64,000 nucleotides of DNA from Methanosaeta sp. PtaU1.Bin112 (GCA_002067705.1 MVRL01000136.1:1-64000); one strand, 5' to 3'. Shown: positions 37,017 through 45,889, counted from the first letter of the stretch. A program made the numbers and translations. Notes: generated by a model from the letters alone, not told the origin.

Positions 37017-38658
37017 TGTGAATGGTCCGTATCAGTTCGGGCACCGGGAAGGGTCCATGAACTCGCCCTAGGTGCTGACCGGGCTCTGAGCCAGCAGCGC
37101 ATCTGTCAAGCTCCATCTCCTCCGCCATCGCAGCGGCCAGACGATCCCAGTCAATGACCTCATCAAGCTCTGGCGGGCTTATAGAAAGGGTGCGCAGATA
37201 TTCAACAAAGCAATCTCTGAGGATGGATTTCAGAGCATCGCAGTCACAGTGGCCTCTGTTTCTGAAGTAGCTTGCTAAAATCAGGCTCATGGAGAGAAGC
37301 TGCCCTCCAATGTGATATTGCAGTTTTTCAGGCGAGATCTCCCTGAATACCTCGATATGCTCCAGATCGGCAATTCCGGAGAGGCGCAGGTTGGGATATC
37401 GGCATGAATCCATCCATCGCTCTATCCTTCCGGCAACCTTTTTCTGCCAGCAGTATCCGGTATCCTCGCAAGGTCGGTCTCTTCTTTTATGAAAGAGCGC
37501 AATCAAGGATGTATGAATCAGTCCGCATCCGGACAATTCGGCCAGATCTATCGCGCAGCGCAAAAGCCCTTCATGCAGCTGCTCGATGGACAGCTGCCTA
37601 TCGTTTAGGTAGGTGAAGTAGCGATCTCCAGCAATGTAGCCGATAGCGATGGGATCTCTCGGCTCCTGATCCATTCGAAGATGCTCTGGCAGGCCTTTTA
37701 CCCTGAAGGTGCCCTGCAGAGGATGGGGCAATAGGCTTTGCAGGGGCAGATTCAGGAGACTGCCCTGCAGTTTACTCTCAGTGGACAGAGCGATCTCCTC
37801 TCCCGGATGCAGGCTCAATTTCAGCGCCAGAAATCCATTTTTAACTGGTGCCAGGATCGTCCGGCCCATTCTTTCCGGCTTGCCGGCGCCATACTGTGCC
37901 AGAAGGTCGCCATAATCAACCTCCTTTTTAGTATCTGTCACATAATTAAAATTTATTGATTTTATTGGAAATATTATTTTTTTATATCCGCAGATCGCCC
38001 GGGAGATGCCATCAAATCCCGTATTTGTCACCTCATCGATGGAAACGCCCCTACGGATTGCGCTGAAACAGTACAGGTCCGATATCGCTTGAGCGGTGAT
38101 ATTGTGCTCTTTAAGCCATGAAAAGGGCTCTACTCCTCGAGGGATCCGTTCAAGGGTGTTTCTTATGTGTTTTGCCAGGGTTTGTGCTGCCAGCTGGCGT
38201 TCAGCCGAGGTGGCAGCTTCCAGCTTCTCAGTGAGAAAGGTCAGAGCTGGCGATCCCATTCGCAGAATTGCGTTTTCTATGCGGGATTCTTCAGAATGGA
38301 GCAGCTTGAAGAGAAGCTCAAGGTTGTCAGGACGGCTCTCCGGGACTCCTGATATTTCAACCAGCGTTCTGGCAGCTTCGCTTCGCACCCAAGGACTCCT
38401 GCTGAAGAGAAGTTGCTGCAGGACGGCCTCACTCTCCTTGCCGCCCAGCCCGGCCAAGGCAGAGATAGCGCCATGCCTTACCGCAGGATATTCGTCCTTC
38501 AGGGCTCTGAGGAGGGCTCCTTCGGAGCGGGGGTCATTCATCCTCCCCAATGTCCGGACGGCATGAAGTCGCTCTATGTGGGTTATCCTTTCGTCCAGGG
38601 CAGTTTTCTCTATCTCTTCTCTGTTATTCTGCATGCTTATAAGTGAATTATAGCTCAT
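36967..38658 (-). CDS. HEAT-repeat protein with an unrecognised C-terminal domain
   Basis: 563 residues. The first 190 residues are HEAT/PBS-lyase-like helical repeats (RLHAVRTLGRMNDPRSEGALLRAL, AVRHGAISALAGLG, WVRSEAARTLVEI). The remaining 370 residues show mixed alpha/beta sequence (ILAPVKNGFLALKLSLHPGEE, IAIGYIAGDRYFTYLNDRQLS, SGCGLIHTSLIALFHKR, HIGGQLLSMSLILASYF) that I cannot place; it vaguely recalls a kinase-like or siderophore-synthetase-like fold without firm motifs. No signal or membrane helices. Its 3' end overlaps dtxR by 50 bp, tail to tail, which might couple their expression. Confidence 0.65.
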   Translation of the reverse strand: MSYNSLISMQNNREEIEKTALDERITHIERLHAVRTLGRMNDPRSEGALLRALKDEYPAVRHGAISALAGLGGKESEAVLQQLLFSRSPWVRSEAARTLVEISGVPESRPDNLELLFKLLHSEESRIENAILRMGSPALTFLTEKLEAATSAERQLAAQTLAKHIRNTLERIPRGVEPFSWLKEHNITAQAISDLYCFSAIRRGVSIDEVTNTGFDGISRAICGYKKIIFPIKSINFNYVTDTKKEVDYGDLLAQYGAGKPERMGRTILAPVKNGFLALKLSLHPGEEIALSTESKLQGSLLNLPLQSLLPHPLQGTFRVKGLPEHLRMDQEPRDPIAIGYIAGDRYFTYLNDRQLSIEQLHEGLLRCAIDLAELSGCGLIHTSLIALFHKRRDRPCEDTGYCWQKKVAGRIERWMDSCRYPNLRLSGIADLEHIEVFREISPEKLQYHIGGQLLSMSLILASYFRNRGHCDCDALKSILRDCFVEYLRTLSISPPELDEVIDWDRLAAAMAEEMELDRCAAGSEPGQHLGRVHGPFPVPELIRTIHITSAFCVLQIQAGREH

Positions 38659-38764
38659 GCGAATATATACTTAACTTTATTCCATCGCGTATCTGCGATT
38701 GATGTCGTTTTACCATGCGCCATGTTTATTTACGATCGAATTATCACCATTATTATCATTTGGG

Positions 38765-38914
38765 ATGCTCACCGCCGAGCAGGTGAAGCGGGTGGTAGAG
38801 GTATCAGCCAGATACAGTTCGGAGATCCATCTCACAGTGCGCCAGGGCATGAGGATGATGAAGTTTATAAACTCAAGTGGATTTGAGGTGTTTCAGAAGA
38901 GGGTTCTGGGCTGA
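38765..38914 (+). pseudogene. Fragment of a nitrite/sulfite reductase-type protein
   Basis: About 49 residues (MLTAEQVKRVVEVSARYSS, EIHLTVRQGMRM) match the ferredoxin-like half domain that starts nitrite/sulfite reductases, then the frame stops at 38914 without the siroheme/FeS domains. The open frame extends upstream to 38699. Most likely a truncated remnant. The rest of the 38659-38982 gap contains the promoters of the flanking divergent genes. Confidence 0.45.
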
Positions 38915-38982
38915 AGCTTTCTGTTATCCATTTTATTTTTTTTCTGCAGCTATAGGATCGCACGCTTTGGAGGTTTCGTTAA

Positions 38983-39633
38983 ATGGACAGTCTCATCAAA
39001 GGATTGAACGCCCCACGGAACAGCCTCTATCGAGAGGTAGCAGATGCTGCTTGCGCTAAAGTGCCCGTGGGAAGCGTTCTGGACATCGGCACTGGACGGG
39101 GAGTGCTTCCCTTAATGATCGCTGAGAAGAATGCCCGCCTGAAGGCATACGGGATCGACATCTCCCGGAAGGCAGTTTCCGCTTCCAGGAAAAGCGCAGG
39201 CAAGAGCAGGCTTTCCAATCCCCCTCAATTCGATCTGGGCGAAGCAAGCAGCCTGCCCTATGAAGATGAGTTCTTTGACCTGGTGGTCAGCACCTTCAGC
39301 CTGCACCACTGGCCGGACAAGGCTGCAGGGCTCAATGAGATCCACAGGGTATTGAAGCCCGGGAGAGAAGCCTGGATTTACGATCACTGGAAGGAGGTTT
39401 CTCAAGAGGCCAGGCAGCAGCTGAAGAGAGATTTCGGTCTCATGGCAGCCTGGTTTGCCCTAGCTCACCTGAGAATGGTCCACTCGGCTATGACTCTCGA
39501 GACGGCGAGGAGCATCCTGGAGGATCCGTCTCTGAAGTTTCAGGAGAAAAGGCTGGAGACAAGAGGCATCTTTCTTCTCTTGAAGTTTAGAAAGGCCGGG
39601 GCGGGTGTTCGGCAGGTACCACGGAAGCCATAG
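38983..39633 (+). CDS. Class I SAM-dependent methyltransferase
   Basis: 216 residues. Motif I VLDIGTGRGVLPL, motif II YGIDISRKAV, an acidic DLVVSTFSLHHW motif IV segment and VLKPGREAWIYD post-IV, all in the usual order for small-molecule methyltransferases (UbiE/Methyltransf_11 group). Cytoplasmic, soluble. The substrate is unknown. The MFS gene converges from the right, 2 bp away. Confidence 0.85.
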   Translation: MDSLIKGLNAPRNSLYREVADAACAKVPVGSVLDIGTGRGVLPLMIAEKNARLKAYGIDISRKAVSASRKSAGKSRLSNPPQFDLGEASSLPYEDEFFDLVVSTFSLHHWPDKAAGLNEIHRVLKPGREAWIYDHWKEVSQEARQQLKRDFGLMAAWFALAHLRMVHSAMTLETARSILEDPSLKFQEKRLETRGIFLLLKFRKAGAGVRQVPRKP

Positions 39634-39635
39634 CT

Positions 39636-40805
39636 TCAGGCTATATTCTTATCCTGCCATTTCATCCCCCACATGAGCCCCACCGCGGCCAGTGCCGCTG
39701 CTCCCGCCCCGAAGAGAAATGTCGCCTCTGCTCCCCACCAGGACCAGAGGGCTCCTGCCACCAGGCTTGACGCAATGGCCGCAACTCCCGTAGCGCCGTA
39801 ATAGATTCCCAGAGAGCTGCCGCGAAGAGAAGCGGAGCTGAGGTCGGATACAAACGCCCTCTCTGATCCGTCGACCAGGGCATAGACCAGCCCGTAGAGG
39901 GCAAAGAGTGCTATCAGCCCGGAGAGGGAGGTGACAGATGCAAATCCCAGGGCGGTGAGGGCAAAGACGGCATAGCCCAGGGCCAGGACTTTTCTTCTTC
40001 CCACCCGGTCAGACCAGATTCCCACCGGCATGGCCAGGACGGCATAAATAAGGTTAAAGAGTGCATAAAGCAAGAGGGGCGCAGCCACTGCCAGAGCCCC
40101 GGAAAAGAGCGCCTGGGTGCGCAGGATGAAGAACATGTAGCTGAAGTTGCCAAGAGCAAAGAGGCTGGCAATGACCAGAAAGCGGCGCAAATCTGGAGAG
40201 AGATCTGACAGCTTCAGACTTACATCGCATCTCGGTGAGACAAAGCTCTCCTTAACGCGCCAAAAAGGAAGCAGTGCTGCAACAGACAGCATTCCCGCCA
40301 CCAGGAAGATGGAGCTGTAGCTCATGCCTGCCTGCCAGAGAAGATAGGCCAGCATCGATCCGATAACCGCTCCTGCCGAGTCCATGCTTCTATGCAGGCC
40401 AAATCCTCTTCCCCGCTTTTCCTTCGGGGCTGATTCGGAGATCATGGCATCTCTGGGCGCGGAGCGAACTCCTTTGCCGCTTCTCTCCAGGGTCTTGAGC
40501 AGGAAGACCTGCTGCCAGCAGCAGGCAGCGGAGAGGAGGAGCTTGCCTACCGCCGAGAGGGCATAACCGGCCACTACCAGCGGCTTTCTCTTGCCCAGAC
40601 GATCCGAACCATATCCAGCCAAGACCTTGAGAATGCTGGGCAGCCCATCGCTCACACCTCCTATGAGGCCCACTGCCATACCTCCCCCACCCAGAGAAGC
40701 GATAAAGAGCGGCAGGATTGGCTGGATGATCTCGCTGCTGATGTCATTTAGCAGGCTCACAAAACCCAATAATAGTATATTCTTGCTGGTTTTTGGATCG
40801 GACAC
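39636..40805 (-). CDS. Major facilitator superfamily transporter
   Basis: 389 residues with about twelve membrane helices. The N-terminal half has DISSEIIQPILPLF, the loop motif GYGSDRLGKRKPLV (MFS motif A) and LERSGKGVRSAPRDAMISE; the second half repeats motif A as GIWSDRVGRRKVL. Resembles drug or sugar-phosphate efflux-type permeases in archaea. Substrate cannot be inferred. It probably has its own promoter in the 90-bp gap to ksgA. Confidence 0.88.
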   Translation of the reverse strand: MSDPKTSKNILLLGFVSLLNDISSEIIQPILPLFIASLGGGGMAVGLIGGVSDGLPSILKVLAGYGSDRLGKRKPLVVAGYALSAVGKLLLSAACCWQQVFLLKTLERSGKGVRSAPRDAMISESAPKEKRGRGFGLHRSMDSAGAVIGSMLAYLLWQAGMSYSSIFLVAGMLSVAALLPFWRVKESFVSPRCDVSLKLSDLSPDLRRFLVIASLFALGNFSYMFFILRTQALFSGALAVAAPLLLYALFNLIYAVLAMPVGIWSDRVGRRKVLALGYAVFALTALGFASVTSLSGLIALFALYGLVYALVDGSERAFVSDLSSASLRGSSLGIYYGATGVAAIASSLVAGALWSWWGAEATFLFGAGAAALAAVGLMWGMKWQDKNIA

Positions 40806-40895
40806 CTAGGGTCAGTCGCTTCGAACAGCGTGATTATAATATATACTTTTCGTCATTGATCAGATTGTTTTTATTGCTTGACTCTAATTATTCTG

Positions 40896-41645
40896 TTAAC
40901 GAACGAATTTTCCGGGCAGAGCCTCCAGCAGGCTCGCTGCCTCGTCAGGAGTCAGCTCCTCCGGCCTTTTCTCCAGAAGGACAGGGTCAAGCTCAGCCAG
41001 AGCCAGGCGGCCCACACCCAGTGCAGCCAGGCCTTTCTTTACCTTCTTGCGCCGGTTATTAAAGAGCCCTTCGGCGAGCCTTATCAAGGCTGCAGCCTCG
41101 ATTTCGTCGACTACGGGCCGATCCAGTTTAGGACGGAGCCGCACTACAGCCGAATCAACCTGGGGCACTGGCCGGAAAGCCATCTTGGAGACCTTCTCCA
41201 GGATTTCAATCTGGCAGAAGAAGCCCACAGTCATTGCCAGGCGGCCGTACTCATCGCTTCCCGCCTTTGCGTTAAGCCGCCTGGCAAACTCCCACTGATA
41301 CATCAGAACAGCCACCTCAAAAGGCCGGGTGAGCAATCGATAGGTCATCTTGGACGAGATCTGATAAGGAAGGTTGGAGACGATCTTGTTGTAAAGGGGA
41401 AGCTCTACCTTCAGTGCGTCTTCATTTATCACCTGAACATTGGAAAAACGACCGGAAAGTTTCCCGGCGAGGTCGGGATCTATCTCCACCGCATAGACCC
41501 GGCCGGCGCGAGTGGCCAGTTCCTGCGTGAGATTTCCCGGTCCAGGCCCGATCTCCAGGACAATGTCCCCCGGTTTCAAATCGGCATAACTTGCGATGCG
41601 CACCGTCGCATCGCAATCCATTAGAAAATGCTGCCCCAGCTTCAT
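40896..41645 (-). CDS. ksgA: 16S rRNA (adenine-N6,N6)-dimethyltransferase
   Basis: 249 residues. KLGQHFLMD start, SAM motif EIGPGPGNLTQEL, VEIDPDLA, the catalytic NLPYQIS motif IV, and RPVPQVDSAVV, the full KsgA/Dim1 pattern. Dimethylates two adjacent adenines in helix 45 of 16S rRNA. The ATG overlaps the DUF655 stop by 4 bp (41642-41645). Last gene of a five-gene translation/RNA operon. Confidence 0.96.
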   Translation of the reverse strand: MKLGQHFLMDCDATVRIASYADLKPGDIVLEIGPGPGNLTQELATRAGRVYAVEIDPDLAGKLSGRFSNVQVINEDALKVELPLYNKIVSNLPYQISSKMTYRLLTRPFEVAVLMYQWEFARRLNAKAGSDEYGRLAMTVGFFCQIEILEKVSKMAFRPVPQVDSAVVRLRPKLDRPVVDEIEAAALIRLAEGLFNNRRKKVKKGLAALGVGRLALAELDPVLLEKRPEELTPDEAASLLEALPGKFVR

Positions 41646-42223
41646 CTCATACGCGGCGCTGTGGTAAAGACGCGATACTTGATCTTGTCATCTATCAGTT
41701 CGTCCTCGACGCGCTTGCAGATGATCTTCTCAGGATTGTGCAGCCCTTTGACCCTCTCCATCAGATCGGCAAAGCTCTTGAAAGCGCCTTTCTTGCGCTC
41801 ATTGAGCACCGCCCACATCAGCTTTTTGCCGATTCCCGGCAAGAGCTCCAAAGCATGCATTCGGGTGGTGATGGGCCCGGCCTCATTGAAGTAGCGGATG
41901 AATCGGGCCTCGTTGTCCATGATGATGTTCACTATCTGGTAGGTTAGCTCCAACTTAGCGTTATTGGACAGCTCTGAATATTCGATTCTGCGGTTGACAT
42001 GATCGATGATATCTCGACTGCCGCTGCCAATATAGACTCGAGTTCCGGCTGTAGGAATCGCTCCTTCCTTTGGCGTCATCTCCATGAGAACGAAGTTTGC
42101 CTCTCCTACGGCCTGGATAAGTGGCTGCTTCTGGTAGCCCCTGGAGTCCTGACTGCGTCCATAGGGGAGGTAATCGAGAATCCTAGCTATCTCTTCTCTC
42201 TTCGGCGGTCTCCCCTCAGGCAT
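41642..42223 (-). CDS. DUF655-family protein with helix-hairpin-helix
   Basis: 193 residues. An N-terminal OB-like part (VLMEMTPKEGAIPTAGTRVYIG) and a C-terminal helix-hairpin-helix (HALELLPGIGKKLMWAVLNERK) define DUF655, an archaeal family nearly always located between rpoF and ksgA, as here. Probably binds RNA or DNA; role unproven. It starts 6 bp after rpoF. Confidence 0.92.
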   Translation of the reverse strand: MPEGRPPKREEIARILDYLPYGRSQDSRGYQKQPLIQAVGEANFVLMEMTPKEGAIPTAGTRVYIGSGSRDIIDHVNRRIEYSELSNNAKLELTYQIVNIIMDNEARFIRYFNEAGPITTRMHALELLPGIGKKLMWAVLNERKKGAFKSFADLMERVKGLHNPEKIICKRVEDELIDDKIKYRVFTTAPRMR

Positions 42224-42229
42224 CTGCCT

Positions 42230-42574
42230 TTACCCCCTGAATACAATCTCTAAAATATTGTCGAGCTCTTCTTCGCTTAAAGTGAACCGTTCCTTGGCAT
42301 AGATCGCCCTCAGCTCGTCCTTGGTGACTGGCCTGATATCTGCGATCTTAACTGCAATTGCCTTGTTCATCTTTTCCAGCTTCATAAGCTCCGCTACCAT
42401 CGCCCGGCTCTCTTCAGCCGTGCCTTTGCTAAAGAACTCGGCATGTCTGATAGCCCGACGCAGTTCGTAACCCAGTTCTTCTTCATCGGCACGATGTTGC
42501 CGGATCTGGTCCAGGATTTCCTTAACCTCCGCCAGGGTCAGGATATCCTCCTGCAATACGCTTTTGACAATCAT
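42230..42574 (-). CDS. rpoF: DNA-directed RNA polymerase subunit F (Rpb4)
   Basis: 114 residues. Opening IVKSVLQEDILTLAEVKEIL and the HRDC-like C-terminus (RPVTKDELRAIYAKERFTLSEEELDNIL) are typical of archaeal RpoF, which pairs with RpoE to form the polymerase stalk. The start overlaps the L21e stop by 4 bp. Chromosomal order L21e-RpoF-DUF655-KsgA is the conserved archaeal arrangement. Confidence 0.95.
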   Translation of the reverse strand: MIVKSVLQEDILTLAEVKEILDQIRQHRADEEELGYELRRAIRHAEFFSKGTAEESRAMVAELMKLEKMNKAIAVKIADIRPVTKDELRAIYAKERFTLSEEELDNILEIVFRG

Positions 42575-42864
42575 CTATTTTGTGCTGTCAGATGTTCTGG
42601 CAATGTGATCAGTGTCTTGCTTGCGTTGCCATCATTGACCTTCAGGACAAAGGCTCTTCCTCGCGTTCCTACAACCTCACCCGTCTTTCCATGAAATCTT
42701 GGATGAGGCATACCCTTGTGTATGCTGGGGTCGATAATTACGTGGACCATTGCGCCCGTCTCAAACTCCTGAATCGCCCTGACTACCGAGGATTTGCCTT
42801 TGGATCTGATATTCCTGTTCAGCTTACCTCTGGACTTCTTTCTCATTCCGTGATGATGTGCCAT
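42571..42864 (-). CDS. rpl21e: Ribosomal protein L21e
   Basis: About 97 residues from ATG 42864 (MAHHHGMRKKSRGKL), the conserved start; an in-frame ATG 12 bp upstream is less likely. Basic SH3-like protein with VVRAIQEFETGAMVHVIIDPSIHKGMPHPRFHGKTG-type sequence (shown here in part: PHPRFHGKTGEVVG). Large-subunit protein. Its 5' end overlaps the pus10 3' end by 41 bp. Confidence 0.95.
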   Translation of the reverse strand: MAHHHGMRKKSRGKLNRNIRSKGKSSVVRAIQEFETGAMVHVIIDPSIHKGMPHPRFHGKTGEVVGTRGRAFVLKVNDGNASKTLITLPEHLTAQNR

Positions 42865-44194
42865 CTGATTCTCCACCTACGTCAATTACATCTAATTCTT
42901 CGACGATCGCGTCGACTTTGAGGATTTCGGCGAGGTTCGGGCGGGTTCTGCCTCCGTCTCCGGAGATTAACTCCTTGATATATAAACCGCTGTCGCCTCT
43001 TATATTTATGCGGGCGAAATTGCCCGTAACCTCCAACAAATCAGCGCTATGAACTCTCCTCACCCTGACTTTATCAGCTCTTCGGTGAGAGACGCGAGTT
43101 GGCGTACGCTGATCGATCGGCCCTTCCAATTCTTTCAGGACGGATTTAAGCTTTTCTTCTGAAACATCTGCACCCAGCCTAACCAGAGCGAAATAGGTCT
43201 TCTCAAATTTGGCCTCTTTGATCATCTCAACCATTGAGCTATCAGCTTCGGCCAGCCCCGAAACCTCCACTTTGCCTGCCGCATGGCGGTTGATCTCTGC
43301 CTCCAGTGCCTCCAGGTTAGCGGTCCTGATGAAGGGGCGCACCGCTTCTACTATGAAGGGGCGGCCTCTGCCCAGCATGCGGGCATCGATATCCTCGCGA
43401 CCTGCGCCGTGAAAGACTGTGTCTTCTGCTGTGAAGGCTTGCATCACCGCAGGACGGATCAGCTCATCTACAGATTCCTGATACATTTTGCCTGTGCCCT
43501 GGCAGCGCGGGCAACCCCGGCCGTGACACTCGCGACAGGGCCAGCGCGTCTGGGGAATTCCGCGGACAAGTTTTCTGTACCGTCCCCGGATGAAGATGGA
43601 AGCAACTTGCAGCTCAGCCTCGCCCTTCTCCAAGTTGAGGTGGACCACCACATCCGGGCTTTTCAGGTCAACCGACCTTGCAGTCAGGGCAGAGAGCCTC
43701 TTTCCAACCTCGCGATTCAGCTCCGACTTCATCGGCTCGGCATGGGTGCTGCCGCCGTCGGCGAGGAGCAGCTCCTCGTTCTCGGCGAGAAGGCCGGACA
43801 TCCTCGTTCCTACGAGCAGAGTCTTGATCTCTCGGTCTGCGATGGCTGTAGCCGCTTTCTTGGCCCAGGCGTCCAGATTTGCGGGAGCCATCTCCCCCAG
43901 ACAGACGGTGCAGCGGGCGTCCTCTTCGTCTTTGCGCCCCAGCTTGAGTCGCGCCGATCGGAAGGACGGCGCCAGCTCTTCCTGCAGGGCGCGGTCCTCA
44001 GCAGCGGCGGCCTGCATGGCCAGCACCGTCTTGAGGGAGCGGCCTCGCTCTGCATTGGTAAGGCCGGTGGAGAGCATGGCAAACTGGCGGCCCAGACAGC
44101 TGTCGCAGATGGGACCGAGGGCGATGATCTTCCTGGCGGTGTCAAGGATGCTTTCCTGGGGGTTTTCGGGATTAGCAGGGTTGTTTTCACTCAT
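42824..44194 (-). CDS. pus10: tRNA pseudouridine(54/55) synthase Pus10
   Basis: 456 residues. An N-terminal zinc-binding part (CDSCLGRQF, CTVCLGE), a THUMP-like region, a second Cys cluster (CRECHGRGCPRCQGTG) and the catalytic domain with HGAGREDIDARMLGRGRPF, where the Asp of the EDIDAR segment is the catalytic residue of archaeal Pus10. Makes pseudouridine 54 and 55 in tRNA. First gene of the operon; overlaps rpl21e. Confidence 0.93.
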   Translation of the reverse strand: MSENNPANPENPQESILDTARKIIALGPICDSCLGRQFAMLSTGLTNAERGRSLKTVLAMQAAAAEDRALQEELAPSFRSARLKLGRKDEEDARCTVCLGEMAPANLDAWAKKAATAIADREIKTLLVGTRMSGLLAENEELLLADGGSTHAEPMKSELNREVGKRLSALTARSVDLKSPDVVVHLNLEKGEAELQVASIFIRGRYRKLVRGIPQTRWPCRECHGRGCPRCQGTGKMYQESVDELIRPAVMQAFTAEDTVFHGAGREDIDARMLGRGRPFIVEAVRPFIRTANLEALEAEINRHAAGKVEVSGLAEADSSMVEMIKEAKFEKTYFALVRLGADVSEEKLKSVLKELEGPIDQRTPTRVSHRRADKVRVRRVHSADLLEVTGNFARINIRGDSGLYIKELISGDGGRTRPNLAEILKVDAIVEELDVIDVGGESDGTSSRNEKEVQR

Positions 44195-44204
44195 AATGAA
44201 CTCT

Positions 44205-44561
44205 TCAGGACTTAAATTCGATCTTCTGGTTTATTAGAGCTTGCAATTGATCCATCCAGGAGAGGTCTTTTCCAATAACCAGTTCCTGCATTTTCGCATG
44301 GTGCGTATTCTTCATGGAAACCAGACGCATGGAAAATCCATGACTTATGGCCAGATCTTTTACTTCATCGGCATTGTCATAGGTGATCAGGAAATCTCCT
44401 GTGATCAAGAAATCTCCTCGCAGCTTTCCACAGGCAGCAAACAACTCCTCGCGATCTATGTCGCAGTATTTGTAGAGCCTCCTGCCCGCTTTCTTTCCTC
44501 CTGCTGTATACGGAGGATCGATGAAGAATACTACATCACTTCGGTTGGAAAAATCTCTCAA
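44205..44561 (-). pseudogene. DNA adenine methyltransferase (D12 class), C-terminal half
   Basis: 118 residues with the catalytic motif IV FIDPPYTAGGKKA and the C-terminal part (MKNTHHAKMQELVIG). It starts with TTG overlapping the stop of the N-terminal half by 4 bp; adding one T to the T4 run at 44560-44563 restores a continuous protein (RFLRDFSN). It also contains an in-frame 18-bp tandem duplication giving GDFLITGDFLIT where one copy is expected. Either a broken gene, a sequencing error or two coupled half-proteins. Confidence 0.65.
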
Positions 44562-45163
44562 AACCTTATGCCTTCATCTAAGCGAAGGTCGATTCTGCCT
44601 GAGATTTTTTCCAGATTCAGGACTCTATCTGCAAGTGTTCGAGGATACCATCGAGATCCTATGGATTTTCCATTCTCCCCATACTTGATGAGGCCGGACC
44701 CCTTGGCAAGCACGCCGACATGATAGGTGCGATTTTTCAGGATGGTTTGAAAAGCTCTCTCATTAATATCAGTTGCCGGTTTGGAAAGTTCGGAGAGCAG
44801 AGATTCACGGGACAGCTTGAAGGACAGGATGCGATCTGCCAGCCACGGACCATTTCCCGATACGACTGATTGCCAGACTGCGGCGACATCTTCATCAATT
44901 TCAATCATGATCACACGATTGACATATTTTTCAAATAATGCGGTCAGGCTGATGATCCCTCCGCCTGCAAATGGTTCAATAAGCATCTCCGGCTTCGTAC
45001 GCATGTGATTCATCTCTTCTCTGAAGTTAGGAACGAACCAGGTCTTCCCACCGGGATAGCGAAAGGGGCTCCGCTGGGGCACTGATCTTAGGTTCACTGG
45101 TTTTAAAGTGTAGTTATTATTATATTCCTGGAAGAGCCCAGCTTGCCTGGTTGCGGTCATCAA
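44558..45163 (-). pseudogene. DNA adenine methyltransferase (D12 class), N-terminal half
   Basis: 201 residues with the SAM-binding motifs FRYPGGKTW and LIEPFAGGGIISL of Dam/M.DpnII-type N6-adenine methyltransferases, ending just before the catalytic DPPY that lies in the next frame. Together the two halves make about 320 residues, the usual size. The 5' end overlaps the stop of the endonuclease remnant, as in an R-M operon. Target sequence cannot be read off. Confidence 0.7.
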
Positions 45164-45510
45164 AACACCTTATCAATCGTATTGTTTACCGGTGCAGTCT
45201 CAAGATGCTCATCGAGCTTATCTTGCAGGCATTTCAGAAAATCGTCAACCTTGCCAGGCTGGGGGGTGGTGATTGATTTCAAGGATGACTCAAATTCCTT
45301 GTAAACTTCATCGACTTTCTTAAGGATACATCTCTCTTGGCGGTTATGGTCAACAAGCCCCTGGCCATATATCAACCATGTATTCGGCATGGTCCTTGCT
45401 GATGCGCTTCATTGGTGGCAGGGTCTCAAAGAATCCTTTGCTCAGAACCACAGCTTTGCAGCGAGGACCTATCTGCTGAATCTCAGAGATATTTCTCCAG
45501 GAAATCGAAT
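45160..45510 (-). pseudogene. Type II restriction endonuclease remnant
   Basis: Two frames together read like the C-terminus of a type II endonuclease: EIQQIGPRCKAVVLSKGFFETLPPM and RISKDHAE in one, then WLIYGQGLVDHNRQERCILKK and VDEVYKEFESSLKSI in the other; joining them needs skipping one base near 45381. The N-terminal part is missing: upstream sequence is the end of a membrane-protein gene (stop at 45483). Position directly before the methyltransferase supports an R-M pair. Family assignment is by resemblance only. Confidence 0.45.
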
Positions 45511-45740
45511 GGTGCAGGCTGGTTATTGGCAAGCTGCCAGGCATCATATGAGCAGAGGAGCACTCCCACAATCCAGCCCAATCCCGAGCTGATGACTGCT
45601 ATAAATCCTGATAAAAAGAACAGGACTATTCCCCGTTTTGTGTATCCCAGATAGACGTGCCCCAGACCGGCAATGAGAAGATTTAGTATCACTGCGATTA
45701 ACGGGCTTTTGGATCTGATGCAGCAATTTCTTCCATTCAT
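45483..45740 (-). CDS. Small TM2-like membrane protein
   Basis: 85 residues. NGRNCCIRSKSP start, then two hydrophobic helices around a GLGHVYLGYTKRGIVLFFLSG motif, which is the hallmark of TM2-type small membrane proteins, and a cytoplasmic tail (YDAWQLANNQPAPF). Function unknown; often found in archaea as a single gene. Its 3' end overlaps the truncated endonuclease frame. Confidence 0.7.
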   Translation of the reverse strand: MNGRNCCIRSKSPLIAVILNLLIAGLGHVYLGYTKRGIVLFFLSGFIAVISSGLGWIVGVLLCSYDAWQLANNQPAPFDFLEKYL

Positions 45741-45756
45741 TATGAAAATATTACCT

Positions 45757-45882
45757 TCATTCTGGCATAAGTACCTTGGTATCGCTAAGCCAGTTCAAGG
45801 GCACAATGCAGTGGTCAGCGCAAAAGCTTGTCTGCCCCAGGGAGATGACCTTTGCTCCCGCCAGCACCAGCAGAGCTTCAGT
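45757..45882 (-). other. Coding-like remnant
   Basis: On the minus strand an open stretch reads STEALLVLAGAKVISLGQTSF, CADHCIVPLNWLSD and ends TKVLMPE-stop at 45757. No good start codon precedes it (only an internal GTG) and it begins right at the kinase stop. It looks like the tail of a lost gene, but I recognise no family. Confidence 0.3.
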
Positions 45883-45889
45883 ACTTATA

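Noticed and set aside
43283-44215. A 310-residue plus-strand frame opposite pus10
   Set aside because: Composition is arbitrary (Gln, His, Gly rich), while the minus strand encodes a complete Pus10.
45757-45882. An independent small zinc protein with the CADHC motif
   Set aside because: No credible start codon and location right after a stop codon; kept only as a coding-like remnant.
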